Below are positions 39,779-49,228 of a DNA stretch of 64,000 bases, piece after piece (positions within the stretch are counted from its first letter, which is position 1; each line of letters begins with the position of its first letter). The DNA is taken from NCBI RefSeq assembly GCF_024505185.1, contig NZ_JANIBJ010000011.1, positions 52,210 through 116,209 of the forward strand, written 5' to 3'. This DNA comes from Methylomonas subterranea (GTDB lineage Bacteria; Pseudomonadota; Gammaproteobacteria; Methylococcales; Methylomonadaceae). Below the pieces are notes generated by a model, which ran no database searches, was not told the origin of the DNA, and worked only from the letters and a program-made list of their open reading frames with translations. The position numbers were made by a program, and so were the translations under genes.

Positions 39779-40242
39779 GGGGCATTCTCCAATTCACCGG
39801 CGGCCTGCTTGATGGCGGCGCGTATGCGCGTATAGGTACCACAGCGGCAGATATTGCGGCTCATGGCCTTATCGATATCGGCGTCGGCCGGCTGGGCATT
39901 GTGTTTCAGCAAGGCCGTGGCGGCCATCACCTGACCGGGCTGGCAGTAACCGCATTGCGGCACCCCCAGGCTCAACCAGGCGGCCTGAACTTTTTGCCCG
40001 GTGGCGTCTTCGGCCATGGCTTCTATGGTTTGGATGTTTTTGCCGGCCAGCTCGGAAATCGGTGTCACGCAAGCCAGCGTGGCCTGGCCGTCGACGTGCA
40101 CGGTACAGGCCCCGCACAAGGCGATACCGCAACCGTATTTGGTGCCGGTCAAACCCAGCCCGTCCCGCAGCGCCCACAACAACGGCGTGTCGGGCGGCAG
40201 ATCGATACTACGTTGGACGCCGTTGATGCTGAGCGTAATCAT
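39775..40242 (-). CDS. [2Fe-2S] small subunit of the molybdenum hydroxylase (IorA-like)
   Basis: A 155-residue protein with the plant-type ferredoxin cluster Cys38, Cys43, Cys46 and Cys58 and the second cluster Cys97, Cys100, Cys132 and Cys134. It passes electrons from the Mo centre to an unknown acceptor. It has no signal peptide, so it would be carried across the membrane with the Tat-signal-bearing large subunit. AGGGAG precedes the ATG. It is the first gene of the pair. Confidence 0.93.
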   Translation of the reverse strand: MITLSINGVQRSIDLPPDTPLLWALRDGLGLTGTKYGCGIALCGACTVHVDGQATLACVTPISELAGKNIQTIEAMAEDATGQKVQAAWLSLGVPQCGYCQPGQVMAATALLKHNAQPADADIDKAMSRNICRCGTYTRIRAAIKQAAGELENAP

Positions 40243-40375
40243 CGGATGTTCTCCCTCGATTTACGGGCTTCCGCGCCCTGACTGTTTGTGTGGCATGGTA
40301 CACGGGCGACGATTTGCAGTAAAGACTGCAAGTGTTTGCATGCCGTCAACGCGAGTTCCACGTATAGCCGCGGCG

Positions 40376-40699
40376 TCAGGGCCCGTGCGTTTCCGGATTC
40401 CGCCCTGCCGCCAAGGCTTGCGCATAAGCTTCCCGGCGCCGTTGCCCTTCCGGCGAATTGTCGCGCCGGGAATGAAACTCGTCCATCAGGGTGGAGCCGC
40501 AAACGCAATTTCTGAACACTTCCAAAATCACCCGCCCATCGTCGTCCTCGGCGGCTTTGATCGGCGAACGATCATTCCCGAGCGCTTGGGTTTGCTCCAG
40601 AAATTCGGCCTCCGTGCGATACACCCGGCCGCAACTGCCGCAGGTTCGGGGGAATTTAAACGGTAAAGCCTTTAAACCTTGAAAAGTATCGTCACTCAT
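40376..40699 (-). CDS. Small Cys-pair protein, possible zinc ribbon
   Basis: A 107-residue protein with two cysteine pairs, CGSC near residue 20 and CVCG near 65, spaced like a zinc-ribbon or similar metal site. The remaining sequence is charged, with no membrane segment. I do not recognise the family. The ATG at 40699 begins MSDDTFQGL; a longer frame reaching 40876 overlaps truA and is unlikely. It may be co-transcribed with truA, which lies 14 bases upstream. Confidence 0.65.
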   Translation of the reverse strand: MSDDTFQGLKALPFKFPRTCGSCGRVYRTEAEFLEQTQALGNDRSPIKAAEDDDGRVILEVFRNCVCGSTLMDEFHSRRDNSPEGQRRREAYAQALAAGRNPETHGP

Positions 40700-40713
40700 G
40701 CGGCTATTCCTGG

Positions 40714-41529
40714 TTAATCGTAGCGCTTGGCGTCCGCAGGCAGTTTGTCGAATACGGGGTGTTTGGGAATTCCATAGCGTTCCGGATAATACACCCCGCC
40801 CAGGTGCAGACCGTGCGGAGGGGCCGTGGCGGCGGCTTGCGAACGGTCTCGGATCGCTAGCAAATGCGCGGTCCAATCGACGGCCGCCTTGCCCATGCCT
40901 ATCTGCATCAGCACGCCGGCAATATTTCTGACCATGTGGTGCAAAAAGGCATTGGCGCAGATGTCGATGATAACTCTATCTTCCCGCCGGTACACCTCGA
41001 TAAAGTGCATGTAGCGATTCGGGCTGTGGGACTGGCAACCTTGGGCGCGAAACGAGGAAAAGTCGTGTTCGCCGAGTAAATGCCGGGCCGCCGCGTGCAT
41101 TTTATCGGCGTCCAACGGCTGATAACACCAGGTGGCCTGGCTGCGTAGCAAAGCGGACTTCATGGGCCGATTCAAAATCACATAGCGGTAGAAGCGGGCG
41201 ATGGCGCTGTAGCGGGCATGAAAATCGGCCACGGCCGGCTTGGCCCAGGTGATGCGGATGTCGTCCGGCAGATGGCTGTTTCCGCCCATCAACCAAGCCT
41301 GCAAATCGCGTGGCACCGGGCAATCGAAGTGCACCACCTGTTCCAGCGCATGCACGCCGGCATCGGTACGGCCGGCGCAGTGTACGGTAACAGGCCGGTC
41401 GGCAATTTTGCTCAGGGCGGTCTGCAATTCGGCTTGCAGCGTACGTTTACCGGACTGCCATTGCCAGCCGGCATAGGCCGTGCCATCGTATTCCATGCCC
41501 AGGACTATGCGGCCCATGGCGTCACTCAT
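40714..41529 (-). CDS. truA: tRNA pseudouridine synthase A
   Basis: Makes pseudouridine at positions 38-40 of tRNA anticodon stems. It is up to 271 residues, with GMEYDGTAYAGWQWQ near the start, the catalytic Asp in CAGRTDAGVHALEQVVHFD near 60, and NAFLHHMVRNIAGVL near 205. The ATG at 41529 overlaps the upstream L,D-transpeptidase by 8 bases. The ATG at 41517 (MGRIVLGMEYDG) is equally possible. Confidence 0.95.
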   Translation of the reverse strand: MSDAMGRIVLGMEYDGTAYAGWQWQSGKRTLQAELQTALSKIADRPVTVHCAGRTDAGVHALEQVVHFDCPVPRDLQAWLMGGNSHLPDDIRITWAKPAVADFHARYSAIARFYRYVILNRPMKSALLRSQATWCYQPLDADKMHAAARHLLGEHDFSSFRAQGCQSHSPNRYMHFIEVYRREDRVIIDICANAFLHHMVRNIAGVLMQIGMGKAAVDWTAHLLAIRDRSQAAATAPPHGLHLGGVYYPERYGIPKHPVFDKLPADAKRYD

Positions 41530-42004
41530 GGATCAAAACCGGGCAACCGGCATCAATGCTTTCAAACAATTCAATGACATCGGCGTTGCGCATGCGAATG
41601 CAGCCGTGGGACTCCGGTTTGTCCAGGCCCCATTCGTCCGGAGAGCCGTGTATGTAAATGTAGCGCCAGCCGGTGTCGACTTCGCCGTATCGGTTAAAGC
41701 CCGGCTCCAATCCGCCGAGCCAAAGTATGCGGCTGAGTATCCAGTCGCGCCCCGGATGCCGCGCCGCCAGTTCCGGGCCATAGATTTCGCCGGTCGGGCG
41801 CCGACCGACAAACACACTATTGATGGGCGCGCCGGCGCCGATCTTGGCCCGTATCCTGTGGCGGCCGGTGGGCGTGCATTCGCTGCCCCGCAATTGGCCG
41901 GGACCGTTTTTAGCCGTGGAGACCGGATAGCATTTGAGAATGCGGCCGTTTTCCAGCAGGCTTAATTGCTGATTGACGATGCCGATATCCAGCGCGCGCT
42001 TCAT
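41522..42004 (-). CDS. L,D-transpeptidase (YkuD domain)
   Basis: A 160-residue protein made almost wholly of a YkuD catalytic domain, with HGSPDEWGL and the catalytic signature SHGCIRM near residue 133. These enzymes cross-link peptidoglycan or attach lipoproteins. No signal peptide is visible after MKRALDIG, odd for a periplasmic enzyme. Its ATG overlaps the rlmD stop (ATGA). Confidence 0.87.
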   Translation of the reverse strand: MKRALDIGIVNQQLSLLENGRILKCYPVSTAKNGPGQLRGSECTPTGRHRIRAKIGAGAPINSVFVGRRPTGEIYGPELAARHPGRDWILSRILWLGGLEPGFNRYGEVDTGWRYIYIHGSPDEWGLDKPESHGCIRMRNADVIELFESIDAGCPVLIHE

Positions 42005-43326
42005 TTTTTCACGAACAGGGCAATCGATTCGACATGCGCGGTTTGCGGGAACATATCCATCACCCCGGCCTTGACCAGCTTGTAGCCCAGCTCGTTCACC
42101 AGAATGCCGGCGTCGCGCGCCAGGGTGGAGGGATTGCAGGATACGTAAACGATGCGCTCGGGTTGCCAGTGCTTGAAATTATGCAACACTTCGGCCGCGC
42201 CGGCACGGGACGGATCCAGCAGCACTTTGGTAAATTTTTGTTGGCACCAGGGTAGTTCCTTGACATCCTTGCTCAAGTCGGCGACATGAAATTCGACATT
42301 GTGCAATCCGTTCAAGCGGGCGTTTTCGCGGGCGTGTTTCACCAGCGGCAAATCCCCTTCCACACCGACCACCCGACCGGCCAGCGTGGCCAGCGGCAGG
42401 GTGAAATTACCCAGGCCGCAGAACAAATCCAGTACCCGGTCGTCCCTGTGCAACTCCAGCGCGGCCAGGGCGCGGCTGACCATTTTCTGATTGATGTCGT
42501 AATTGACTTGGGTAAACATGGCCGGACGAAAATTGAAGTTCACCCCCTGCTCCGCCAAGGCATAATTCGGAATCACTTCAGGTTCGCCATCCAGCGGAAC
42601 TATGGTATCCGGCCCCTTGGGCTGCAGGCAGATGCTGAAATCATATTGACGGCCGAATTCGCGCATGCGCTGTTTGTCGGCATCGGTGGGCGGCTCCAGC
42701 ACCCGAAAAGCCAGCACGACGTCGCGGTCGCCAATCGCCACTTCGATTTGCGGGATTTTGTCCTTGATGCCGAGTCCGGCGATCATCTCGCCCAAGGCCA
42801 GCAGATTTTCGCCGACCCTGGGATACATGACTTTGCAGCTGTCGATTTCCGCCAGGAACGGATTGCGGCGTTCGCGAAATCCGACCAGCACCCTGCCCTT
42901 TTTGGCCACCCATTTCACCCCCATGCGGGCCTTGCGGCGATAGCCCCAATGCGGGCCGGTCAGGGCTTCCCATATTTGCGGAATCTCCAGTTTGCCGATA
43001 CGGCGAAATTGCTCCCGCAACAGGTTTTCCTTGAATTTGATTTGTTCGGCGTCGTCGACATGCTGGAAACTGCAACCGCCGCAGACGCCAAAATGCGGGC
43101 AGGCCGGGTCCACCCGGTGTTCGGAGCGGCTCAACACGCTTGCCACCCTGCCCTCGGCATAGTCCTTGCGGCTGTCGGTGTAGATAAATTCCACGCTTTC
43201 GCCGGGCAAGGCTTCGTCTATGAATACGACTTTGCCGTCGACGTGGGCGACTCCGCGACCGTCGTGCGACAGCGACTCTATGGTGACGGTAACGGGTTCA
43301 AGCGGTAATTTTTTCTTATGGGCCAT
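42001..43326 (-). CDS. rlmD: 23S rRNA (uracil-1939-C5)-methyltransferase
   Basis: A 441-residue SAM-dependent RNA methyltransferase with an N-terminal TRAM domain (about 10-65), a [4Fe-4S] cluster site (Cys76, Cys82, Cys85 plus a later Cys in DSCKVM), the SAM motif DLFCGLGNFTLPLA near 295, and the catalytic region VYVSCNPSTLARD near 395. The length and cluster spacing fit RlmD rather than TrmA or RlmC. Confidence 0.94.
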   Translation of the reverse strand: MAHKKKLPLEPVTVTIESLSHDGRGVAHVDGKVVFIDEALPGESVEFIYTDSRKDYAEGRVASVLSRSEHRVDPACPHFGVCGGCSFQHVDDAEQIKFKENLLREQFRRIGKLEIPQIWEALTGPHWGYRRKARMGVKWVAKKGRVLVGFRERRNPFLAEIDSCKVMYPRVGENLLALGEMIAGLGIKDKIPQIEVAIGDRDVVLAFRVLEPPTDADKQRMREFGRQYDFSICLQPKGPDTIVPLDGEPEVIPNYALAEQGVNFNFRPAMFTQVNYDINQKMVSRALAALELHRDDRVLDLFCGLGNFTLPLATLAGRVVGVEGDLPLVKHARENARLNGLHNVEFHVADLSKDVKELPWCQQKFTKVLLDPSRAGAAEVLHNFKHWQPERIVYVSCNPSTLARDAGILVNELGYKLVKAGVMDMFPQTAHVESIALFVKK

Positions 43327-43349
43327 TATTGCGAAAATGTAAAAAGCAC

Positions 43350-43424
43350 GTAGGCCGGAATAAGCGCAAGCGTTTCCGGCGATCGGGTTAAGCCGGAAAC
43401 GCCTATCGGCTTATTCCGGCCTAC
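43350..43424. repeat. 75-bp palindromic repeat between cysM and rlmD
   Basis: The left half starts GTAGGCCGGAATAAGC and continues to GTTTCCGGC. The right half is its near-exact inverse, ending GCTTATTCCGGCCTAC. It would form a long stem 5 bases after the cysM stop. Half copies occur at 16249-16262 and 22661-22691. It is probably a REP/BIME-like element and may act as a transcript end. Confidence 0.8.
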
Positions 43425-43429
43425 ATGAA

Positions 43430-44320
43430 TCAGGTTGGAAACACGCCGGTGGACAGGTAACGGTCGCCGCGGTCGCATATGATGGCGACGATGACGGCGT
43501 TTTGCACTTGTTTGGCCAGTTGCAAGGCGGCAAAAACGGCGCCGCCGGAAGAAACCCCGGCAAAAATGCCTTCTTGCGCGGCCAGCGCTCGGGTAGTGTT
43601 TTCGGCATCGGTTTGATTGACTTCGATAATCCGGTCGACTTGGTCGGCATGGTAAATTTTAGGCAGATATTCTTGCGGCCAACGGCGAATGCCGGGTATT
43701 TTCGAGGCGCCTTCCGGCTGCACGCCGACGATTTGAATCGCATCGCTCTGCTCTTTCAGATAACGGGAGGTGCCCATGATGGTACCGGTGGTGCCCATGG
43801 CGCTGATGAAATGGGTAATGCTGCCTTGGGTATCGCGCCAGATTTCCGGGCCCGTGCCTTCGTAATGCGCACGCGGGTTATCCGGGTTGGCAAACTGGTC
43901 CAGAATGCGGCCCTGGCCTTCGGCTTCCATCCCGCGGGCCAAATCGATTGCCGCTTCCATGCTGCCTTGCGCGGGGGTCAGGATAATCTCGGCGCCGTAG
44001 GCCTTCATCGAAGCGATACGTTCCGCGCTCATATTGTCGGGCATGATCAAAGTCATTTTATAGCCCTTGATCGCGGCGGCCATCGCCAGCGCAATGCCGG
44101 TATTGCCGCTGGTGGCTTCGATCAGACGGTCGCCGGGCTTGATTTCGCCGCGGGCTTCGGCTTGCTTGATCATGCTCAAGGCCGGCCTGTCCTTGACGGA
44201 ACCGGCCGGATTGTTGCCCTCCAGCTTGGCCAGAATGGTATTGGAGGTATCGCCCGGCAAGCGCTGCAGACGCACCAGAGGCGTGTTACCGACTTGTGAC
44301 TCGATAGTGGGAAAAATCAT
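43430..44320 (-). CDS. cysM: Cysteine synthase B
   Basis: PLP enzyme forming cysteine from O-acetylserine and sulfide or thiosulfate. It is 296 residues, starting MIFPTIESQVGNTPLVRL. The PLP-lysine motif is GSVKDRPAL near 45, the substrate loop EATSGNTGIA near 70, and the phosphate-binding AMGTTGTIMGTSRYL near 170. The RRWPQEYLP segment near 215 favours CysM over CysK. The ATG at 44320 is chosen by homology. Confidence 0.94.
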   Translation of the reverse strand: MIFPTIESQVGNTPLVRLQRLPGDTSNTILAKLEGNNPAGSVKDRPALSMIKQAEARGEIKPGDRLIEATSGNTGIALAMAAAIKGYKMTLIMPDNMSAERIASMKAYGAEIILTPAQGSMEAAIDLARGMEAEGQGRILDQFANPDNPRAHYEGTGPEIWRDTQGSITHFISAMGTTGTIMGTSRYLKEQSDAIQIVGVQPEGASKIPGIRRWPQEYLPKIYHADQVDRIIEVNQTDAENTTRALAAQEGIFAGVSSGGAVFAALQLAKQVQNAVIVAIICDRGDRYLSTGVFPT

Positions 44321-44417
44321 GTATGTCCAGGGATGAAGCAACGGTGCCGAATTATAACAAATAGCCCTCCAGGCGGCGCGCTTACAGACCGTAACAATAT
44401 GTTTCAGTTAATTGCTC

Positions 44418-44423
44418 TATAAT
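44418..44423 (+). promoter_or_regulatory. Candidate -10 element for ppk
   Basis: A perfect TATAAT 32 bases before the ppk ATG. No clear -35 box is present at the usual distance, so strength is uncertain. Confidence 0.4.
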
Positions 44424-44455
44424 CACGGAATCGTCATATTCAGCCTATATTACAC

Positions 44456-46540
44456 ATGGACACCCCGGAATTTAGCGCCCCGCCACTGAACAGTCCCGAA
44501 CTTTACATCAACCGAGAACAAAGTCTGTTGGAGTTTAACATCCGCGTGCTGGCGCAGGCCTTGGATGAAAATTTACCCATCCTGGAGCGCCTGAATTATC
44601 TGTGTATTTCCTGTTCCAATCTGGACGAATTCTATGAAGTGCGGGTGGCTAGCCTGTTGCAAATGGCGGAAATCGATGCGACCGCCATTAGCGCGGACGG
44701 CTTGAACATCCACGAGCAATTCGAAAGAATTTCCAGCAAGGCCCATGAATTGGTGGCCGAACAATATCGGGTATTGAATGAAGTCTTGATTCCGGCCTTG
44801 GACGCTCAAAATATCCGCTTTATGCGTCGCGACAGCTGGAGCGATTCGCAGAAGGCCTGGCTGGAAAATTATTTCAACGAAGAGTTGTTGCCCATTTTGA
44901 CGCCGGTGGGCTTGGATTCCGCGCATCCGTTTCCGCGCATTCTAAATAAGAGTTTGAATTTCATCATTTCCCTGACCGGCAAGGACGCCTTCGGCCGTAA
45001 TAGCGGCCGCGCGGTGTTACAAGCGCCGCGGGCCCTGCCCCGCATCGTGCAGATACCGGCCGGCGAGACCGACAGCGGCCCGCACGACTTCGTGTTTTTG
45101 TCATCCATCATTCATGAATTTGTCACCGACCTGTTCAACGGCATGACCGTCAAGGGCTGTTATCAATTCCGCGTTACCCGGAACAGTGATTTTTTTGTCG
45201 ACGACGATGCCATTGACGATTTAATGATGGCTGTGGAAGGTGAGCTGGCCATGCGTAATTACGGCGACGAAGTGCGGCTGGAGATCGATGCCAATTGCCC
45301 GGAAGAAACCGTCAACTTTCTGTTGGCGCGTTTCGACCTGACGCCGGACCGGCTGTTTCTGGCCAATGGCCCGGTCAACCTGAGTCGGATACAGGCCATC
45401 TATAACATGGTAAACCGTCCCGAGCTGAAGTTTTCAGCCTTCAAACCCGGACTGCCCAACGCCTTGAAACGCGACAAGGATATCTTCGCCTGCATCAGAA
45501 AACAGGATATTTTGCTGCATCATCCCTACGAATCGTTCAACCCGGTAATAGAGTTCGTCAAACAGGCGGCGGCAGACCCCGATGTATTGGCCATCAAGCA
45601 GACTCTCTACCGCACGGGCGTCGATTCCCCCATCGTGGCTGCCTTGATCAAGGCAGCCCGGGCGGGTAAGGAAGTGACGGTGGTCATCGAATTGCGCGCT
45701 CGTTTCGACGAAAAGGACAATATCGGCCTGGCGGCCAAGCTACAGGAAGCAGCGGCCCATGTGGTGTATGGCGTGGTCGGCTATAAAACCCATGCCAAGA
45801 TGTGCATGGTCTTGCGCAAGGAAGGCAACACCTTTCGCAATTACGTGCATTTGGGTACCGGCAACTACCATCCGAAAACCGCGCGTTTATATACCGATTA
45901 CGGTTTGTTTACCTGCGAAAAGGAATTGAGCGAAGACGTCCGGCGGGTATTTATGCAACTGACCAGCCTGGGCAAGGTCAGCAAGCTCAACAAACTGTTG
46001 CAATCGCCCTTCACTCTGCACCAGGGCTTGATAAAAATGATAGATCGGGAAATAGATCAGGCGCAAAAGGGCAAGCCGGCCAAAATCATCATGAAAGTCA
46101 ACGCGGTGGTGGAGGAACAAGCCATCCAGGCCCTGTACCGGGCTTCGCAAGCCGGGGTGGAAATCAAATTGATCGTGCGCGGCATTTGTTGCCTGCGACC
46201 CGGCGTGCCCGGCGTGTCGGAGCACATCGAAGTGCGCTCCATCGTCGGCCGGTTTTTGGAACACACGCGGATTTACGCCTTCATGAACGGGGGCGACTGG
46301 GCCATTTACGCCGCCAGCGCCGATTTGATGAACCGCAACATGTTTCGCCGCGTGGAGGTCTGTTTTCCGCTGGAAGACAAAAAAATCAGCGGCCGCGTGT
46401 TGAACGATCTGCATGCCAATTTAAATGACAATTCGCAAGCCTGGTTGCTGCAAAGCAATGGGCAATATGTGCGGGCATCCGCCGGCGACGATCCGGTTTA
46501 TCAGCTGCAAACCGAATTGCTGAAGGCCTTTGCGCAATAG
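44456..46540 (+). CDS. ppk: Polyphosphate kinase 1
   Basis: Reversibly polymerises inorganic polyphosphate from ATP. It is 694 residues, the normal PPK1 length. The start contains YINREQSLLEFNIRVL (N-domain). The phospho-accepting His is in YKTHAKMCMV near 445, followed by FRNYVHLGTGNYHPKTARLYTD, given here as segments FRNYVHLGTGNY and HPKTARLYTD. The second phospholipase-D-like half has GICCLRPGVPG and ASADLMNRN. It stands upstream of dnaQ by 8 bases. Confidence 0.97.
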   Translation: MDTPEFSAPPLNSPELYINREQSLLEFNIRVLAQALDENLPILERLNYLCISCSNLDEFYEVRVASLLQMAEIDATAISADGLNIHEQFERISSKAHELVAEQYRVLNEVLIPALDAQNIRFMRRDSWSDSQKAWLENYFNEELLPILTPVGLDSAHPFPRILNKSLNFIISLTGKDAFGRNSGRAVLQAPRALPRIVQIPAGETDSGPHDFVFLSSIIHEFVTDLFNGMTVKGCYQFRVTRNSDFFVDDDAIDDLMMAVEGELAMRNYGDEVRLEIDANCPEETVNFLLARFDLTPDRLFLANGPVNLSRIQAIYNMVNRPELKFSAFKPGLPNALKRDKDIFACIRKQDILLHHPYESFNPVIEFVKQAAADPDVLAIKQTLYRTGVDSPIVAALIKAARAGKEVTVVIELRARFDEKDNIGLAAKLQEAAAHVVYGVVGYKTHAKMCMVLRKEGNTFRNYVHLGTGNYHPKTARLYTDYGLFTCEKELSEDVRRVFMQLTSLGKVSKLNKLLQSPFTLHQGLIKMIDREIDQAQKGKPAKIIMKVNAVVEEQAIQALYRASQAGVEIKLIVRGICCLRPGVPGVSEHIEVRSIVGRFLEHTRIYAFMNGGDWAIYAASADLMNRNMFRRVEVCFPLEDKKISGRVLNDLHANLNDNSQAWLLQSNGQYVRASAGDDPVYQLQTELLKAFAQ

Positions 46541-46548
46541 AGCTTGCC

Positions 46549-47268
46549 GTGACAAACCCAAAACAACACAGACAAGTGGTGCTGGATACCGAAACCACCG
46601 GCATCAACCCGAAGGAAGGTCATAAAATCATCGAAATCGGCTGCGTGGAACTGATCAACCGCCGACTGACGCAGAATCGCTTCCACGTGTATTTGAACCC
46701 CGACCGAGAAATCGACGCCGGCGCGATTGAGGTGCACGGCATCACCAACGAGTTTTTGCGCGACAAGCCCCGTTTCGCGGCCATCGTCGACGACTTTATG
46801 CGCTTCACCCAAGGCGCCGAGCTGATCATTCACAACGCGCCGTTCGACGTCGGCTTTTTGAACCACGAACTAGCGCAACTGCCCGGCGAAACCCGCTCGG
46901 TGGAAAGCAACAGCACGGTATTCGACACCTTGACCTTTGCCCGTAAAAAACATCCCGGAGCGCGAAACAGCCTGGATGCGTTATGCAAACGCTACGGCAT
47001 AGACAATAGCCATAGGGATTTGCACGGGGCCTTGTTGGACGCGGAAATCCTCGCCGACGTGTATTTGCTGATGACCGGCGGTCAGGCATCTTTGTTGGAT
47101 GAAAACGAGGAAATACGGAGTTCCGAGCAACAACAAACCGCGCGTCTGTCCGCCGACCGGCCCAGATTAAAGGTTATTGCCTGTACGGATGAGGAGTTAA
47201 GCCAGCATCAACAGCGTTTGGAAAAAATAGCCAAGATTAGCGGCAATTGTCTTTGGTTGCGAGAGTAA
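46549..47268 (+). CDS. dnaQ: DNA polymerase III epsilon subunit (3'-5' exonuclease)
   Basis: Proofreading exonuclease of the replicase, 239 residues, starting with GTG. The three Exo motifs are present: VLDTETTGI (Exo I), IIHNAPFDVGFL (Exo II) and HGALLDAEILADVY (Exo III, with His and Asp). The C-terminal tail (about 185-239) would bind the alpha subunit. It is convergent with rpoS, with 11 bases between stops. Confidence 0.95.
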   Translation: MTNPKQHRQVVLDTETTGINPKEGHKIIEIGCVELINRRLTQNRFHVYLNPDREIDAGAIEVHGITNEFLRDKPRFAAIVDDFMRFTQGAELIIHNAPFDVGFLNHELAQLPGETRSVESNSTVFDTLTFARKKHPGARNSLDALCKRYGIDNSHRDLHGALLDAEILADVYLLMTGGQASLLDENEEIRSSEQQQTARLSADRPRLKVIACTDEELSQHQQRLEKIAKISGNCLWLRE

Positions 47269-47279
47269 GCGTCGACGAA

Positions 47280-48266
47280 TCAATTGAAAATCGATTCGAA
47301 GGAATAACCGGTATCTTCCAGGATTTCTTTCAGGCGTTTCAATCCATCCATCTGAATTTGTCTGACCCGTTCGCGGGTTACTCCCAATTCCAGGGCTACC
47401 TGTTCCAGAGTCGCGCTTTCGAAGCCGCACAAGCCGTAACGGCGGCAAATCACTTCGCGCTGTTTGTCGGCGAGTTGGTAAACCCATTGCGTGACGTTGG
47501 TTTGTATCAGATTGTCCTGCAGAATTTCGGCCGGTGAGCGGCTTTCTTCCTCGGTGATGGTTTCCAGCAGCGGTTTGTCGAATTCCTTGCCGTAGGATAC
47601 GTCGACCGAAGTCACCCGCTCATTGAGTTTGAGCATTTTGTTGACGGTTTTGACCGGTTTATCCAGGTGCTTGGCAATATCGTCGGCGGTGGGTTCGTGG
47701 TCGAGCTGTTGGGCCAGATTTCTCTGCGCCTTCAGATAAACATTCATTTCCTTGACGATGTGTATCGGCAGGCGAATGGTGCGGGTTTGATTCATGATGG
47801 CCCGCTCTATGGTCTGCCTGATCCACCAAGTGGCATAGGTTGAAAAACGAAAACCGCGTTCGGGATCGAATTTTTCCACCGCCCGGATCAGGCCCAGATT
47901 GCCCTCTTCTATCAAATCCAACAAGGGCAAACCCCGGTTGAGGTAGCGGCGGGATATCTTGACCACCAGGCGCAAATTGCTTTCTATCATGATTTTGCGT
48001 GCCTCGGGGTCGCCCGCCAAGGCGCGCTTGCCGTAAGTCTTTTCTTCGTCGGCGGTCAGCAAAATCGATTTGCTGAGTTCGTTCAAATAGGCGCGAGTAG
48101 CGTCGAAACTGCTTTCACCTTGCGGGTCGCTTATTTCCGCGTCGGCAAACTTCAATTGTTCCGGAGCCTCTACGTCGGGATTGTCATCGTCGACATCATC
48201 GAAAGAAATGATGTCGGGAATATCCATTTCCAGCTCTTTGCTTATATCTATTGCTTCTTCCATCAT
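47280..48266 (-). CDS. rpoS: RNA polymerase sigma factor RpoS
   Basis: Stationary-phase and stress sigma factor. The 328 residues comprise an acidic N-terminus, region 1.2 ([17 protein letters not shown]), region 2 with [17 protein letters not shown] and [16 protein letters not shown], region 3, and region 4 with the helix-turn-helix [25 protein letters not shown] ribosome site precedes the ATG at 48266 (a second ATG follows directly). A long AT-rich leader upstream contains a 12-bp stem. Confidence 0.96.
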   Translation of the reverse strand: MMEEAIDISKELEMDIPDIISFDDVDDDNPDVEAPEQLKFADAEISDPQGESSFDATRAYLNELSKSILLTADEEKTYGKRALAGDPEARKIMIESNLRLVVKISRRYLNRGLPLLDLIEEGNLGLIRAVEKFDPERGFRFSTYATWWIRQTIERAIMNQTRTIRLPIHIVKEMNVYLKAQRNLAQQLDHEPTADDIAKHLDKPVKTVNKMLKLNERVTSVDVSYGKEFDKPLLETITEEESRSPAEILQDNLIQTNVTQWVYQLADKQREVICRRYGLCGFESATLEQVALELGVTRERVRQIQMDGLKRLKEILEDTGYSFESIFN

Positions 48267-48655
48267 GACTCATCTCCAGGTTTGAGGCTTAAGTTTAGTT
48301 GGCAATCATACTGTCAAAAAAGCGCCGGACTGCCATTTTTAATTGTTAAATCACCCATCTACCGACATGCGTGGCTTGGTGAATCCGGGTTACGGCCTGG
48401 ATTCACCAAGTATTTTGTACAACCTGTGCCATTTCAACAACACAATCGCTGTCGAAATTGGTTTTTAGCATAACGCTATTCCATGCCGAGTACCAGCATA
48501 ACTTTAAAATAATTTTGTTATCAATTGATTTTGTTGACATATTTCACATTATTTTTTGCCCAAAAAATGTGCGCTTGTCGTTGTTAATTTGCAACAAAAC
48601 CAAGCCAAACATTTGTTTTAATTAAACAAATAAAGGCAAAACCAACTTGGTGCGG
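48267..48655 (-). promoter_or_regulatory. AT-rich rpoS upstream region with inverted repeats
   Basis: There are 389 bases with no gene. A perfect 12-bp inverted repeat, CTTGGTGAATCC (48375-48386) and GGATTCACCAAG (48399-48410), lies 109 bases before the rpoS start. ATTTGTTT/AAACAAAT (48611-48631) forms a second, AT-rich palindrome just after the J-domain gene. The first could be an operator or leader structure of rpoS, the second a weak terminator. Confidence 0.5.
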
Positions 48656-49150
48656 TCAGTTTTCCAACAAGATTTTTTTCGCTAAATTGATTTGAGCCGC
48701 CAGATAATCCGAGCCGCCTCGATCGGGATGCAGCCTGGAAATCAGTTTGCGATGCGCCGCGACGATTTGACTTTCCGTGGCACCGGATTTCAATCCCAAC
48801 ACATCCAGGGCTTCCGCCTTGCTCATGCCCGTTCTGGCCGGTCCGCGTGTATATTGCCGGCCGTCTCGCGGCCTTTGCTTATTCAGGTTTTGCCATAAAC
48901 GCCGCAGTTGCGGGGCGTATTGCACGATAAGCGGCAGCAATCGCACGATGAACGCAATCGCCACGCCGATTGCGGCGAACAGCATATTCAGTTTCCCGCT
49001 TAAGGCCAGCAGCAAAAGCAGTAGAATAAAAAACACCCAAGCGGTTTTTTTAATTCGGCCGACCGATTGTTCCGCGGGCGTTTTTTGCAACCAGCGTATA
49101 GCCAGATAAATCGCAATCACCGGCACCAACAGCAATAAAATGCGTATCAC
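48656..49150 (-). CDS. Membrane J-domain protein
   Basis: A 164-residue protein starting with GTG. It has two membrane segments in the first half (about 2-20 and 37-75), then a basic linker, and a C-terminal J domain (about 108-164) with the HPD motif in SRLHPDRGGSDYLA that activates Hsp70. The layout resembles TIM14/DjlB-type co-chaperones. It would recruit DnaK to the inner membrane. Confidence 0.87.
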   Translation of the reverse strand: MIRILLLLVPVIAIYLAIRWLQKTPAEQSVGRIKKTAWVFFILLLLLLALSGKLNMLFAAIGVAIAFIVRLLPLIVQYAPQLRRLWQNLNKQRPRDGRQYTRGPARTGMSKAEALDVLGLKSGATESQIVAAHRKLISRLHPDRGGSDYLAAQINLAKKILLEN

Positions 49151-49228
49151 CCTTACTCCAATTCACTCGCAAAATCAGCCTCATAATACCGTAGAATACC
49201 CGTGCATTCACTTTCACTCGGTATAAGC

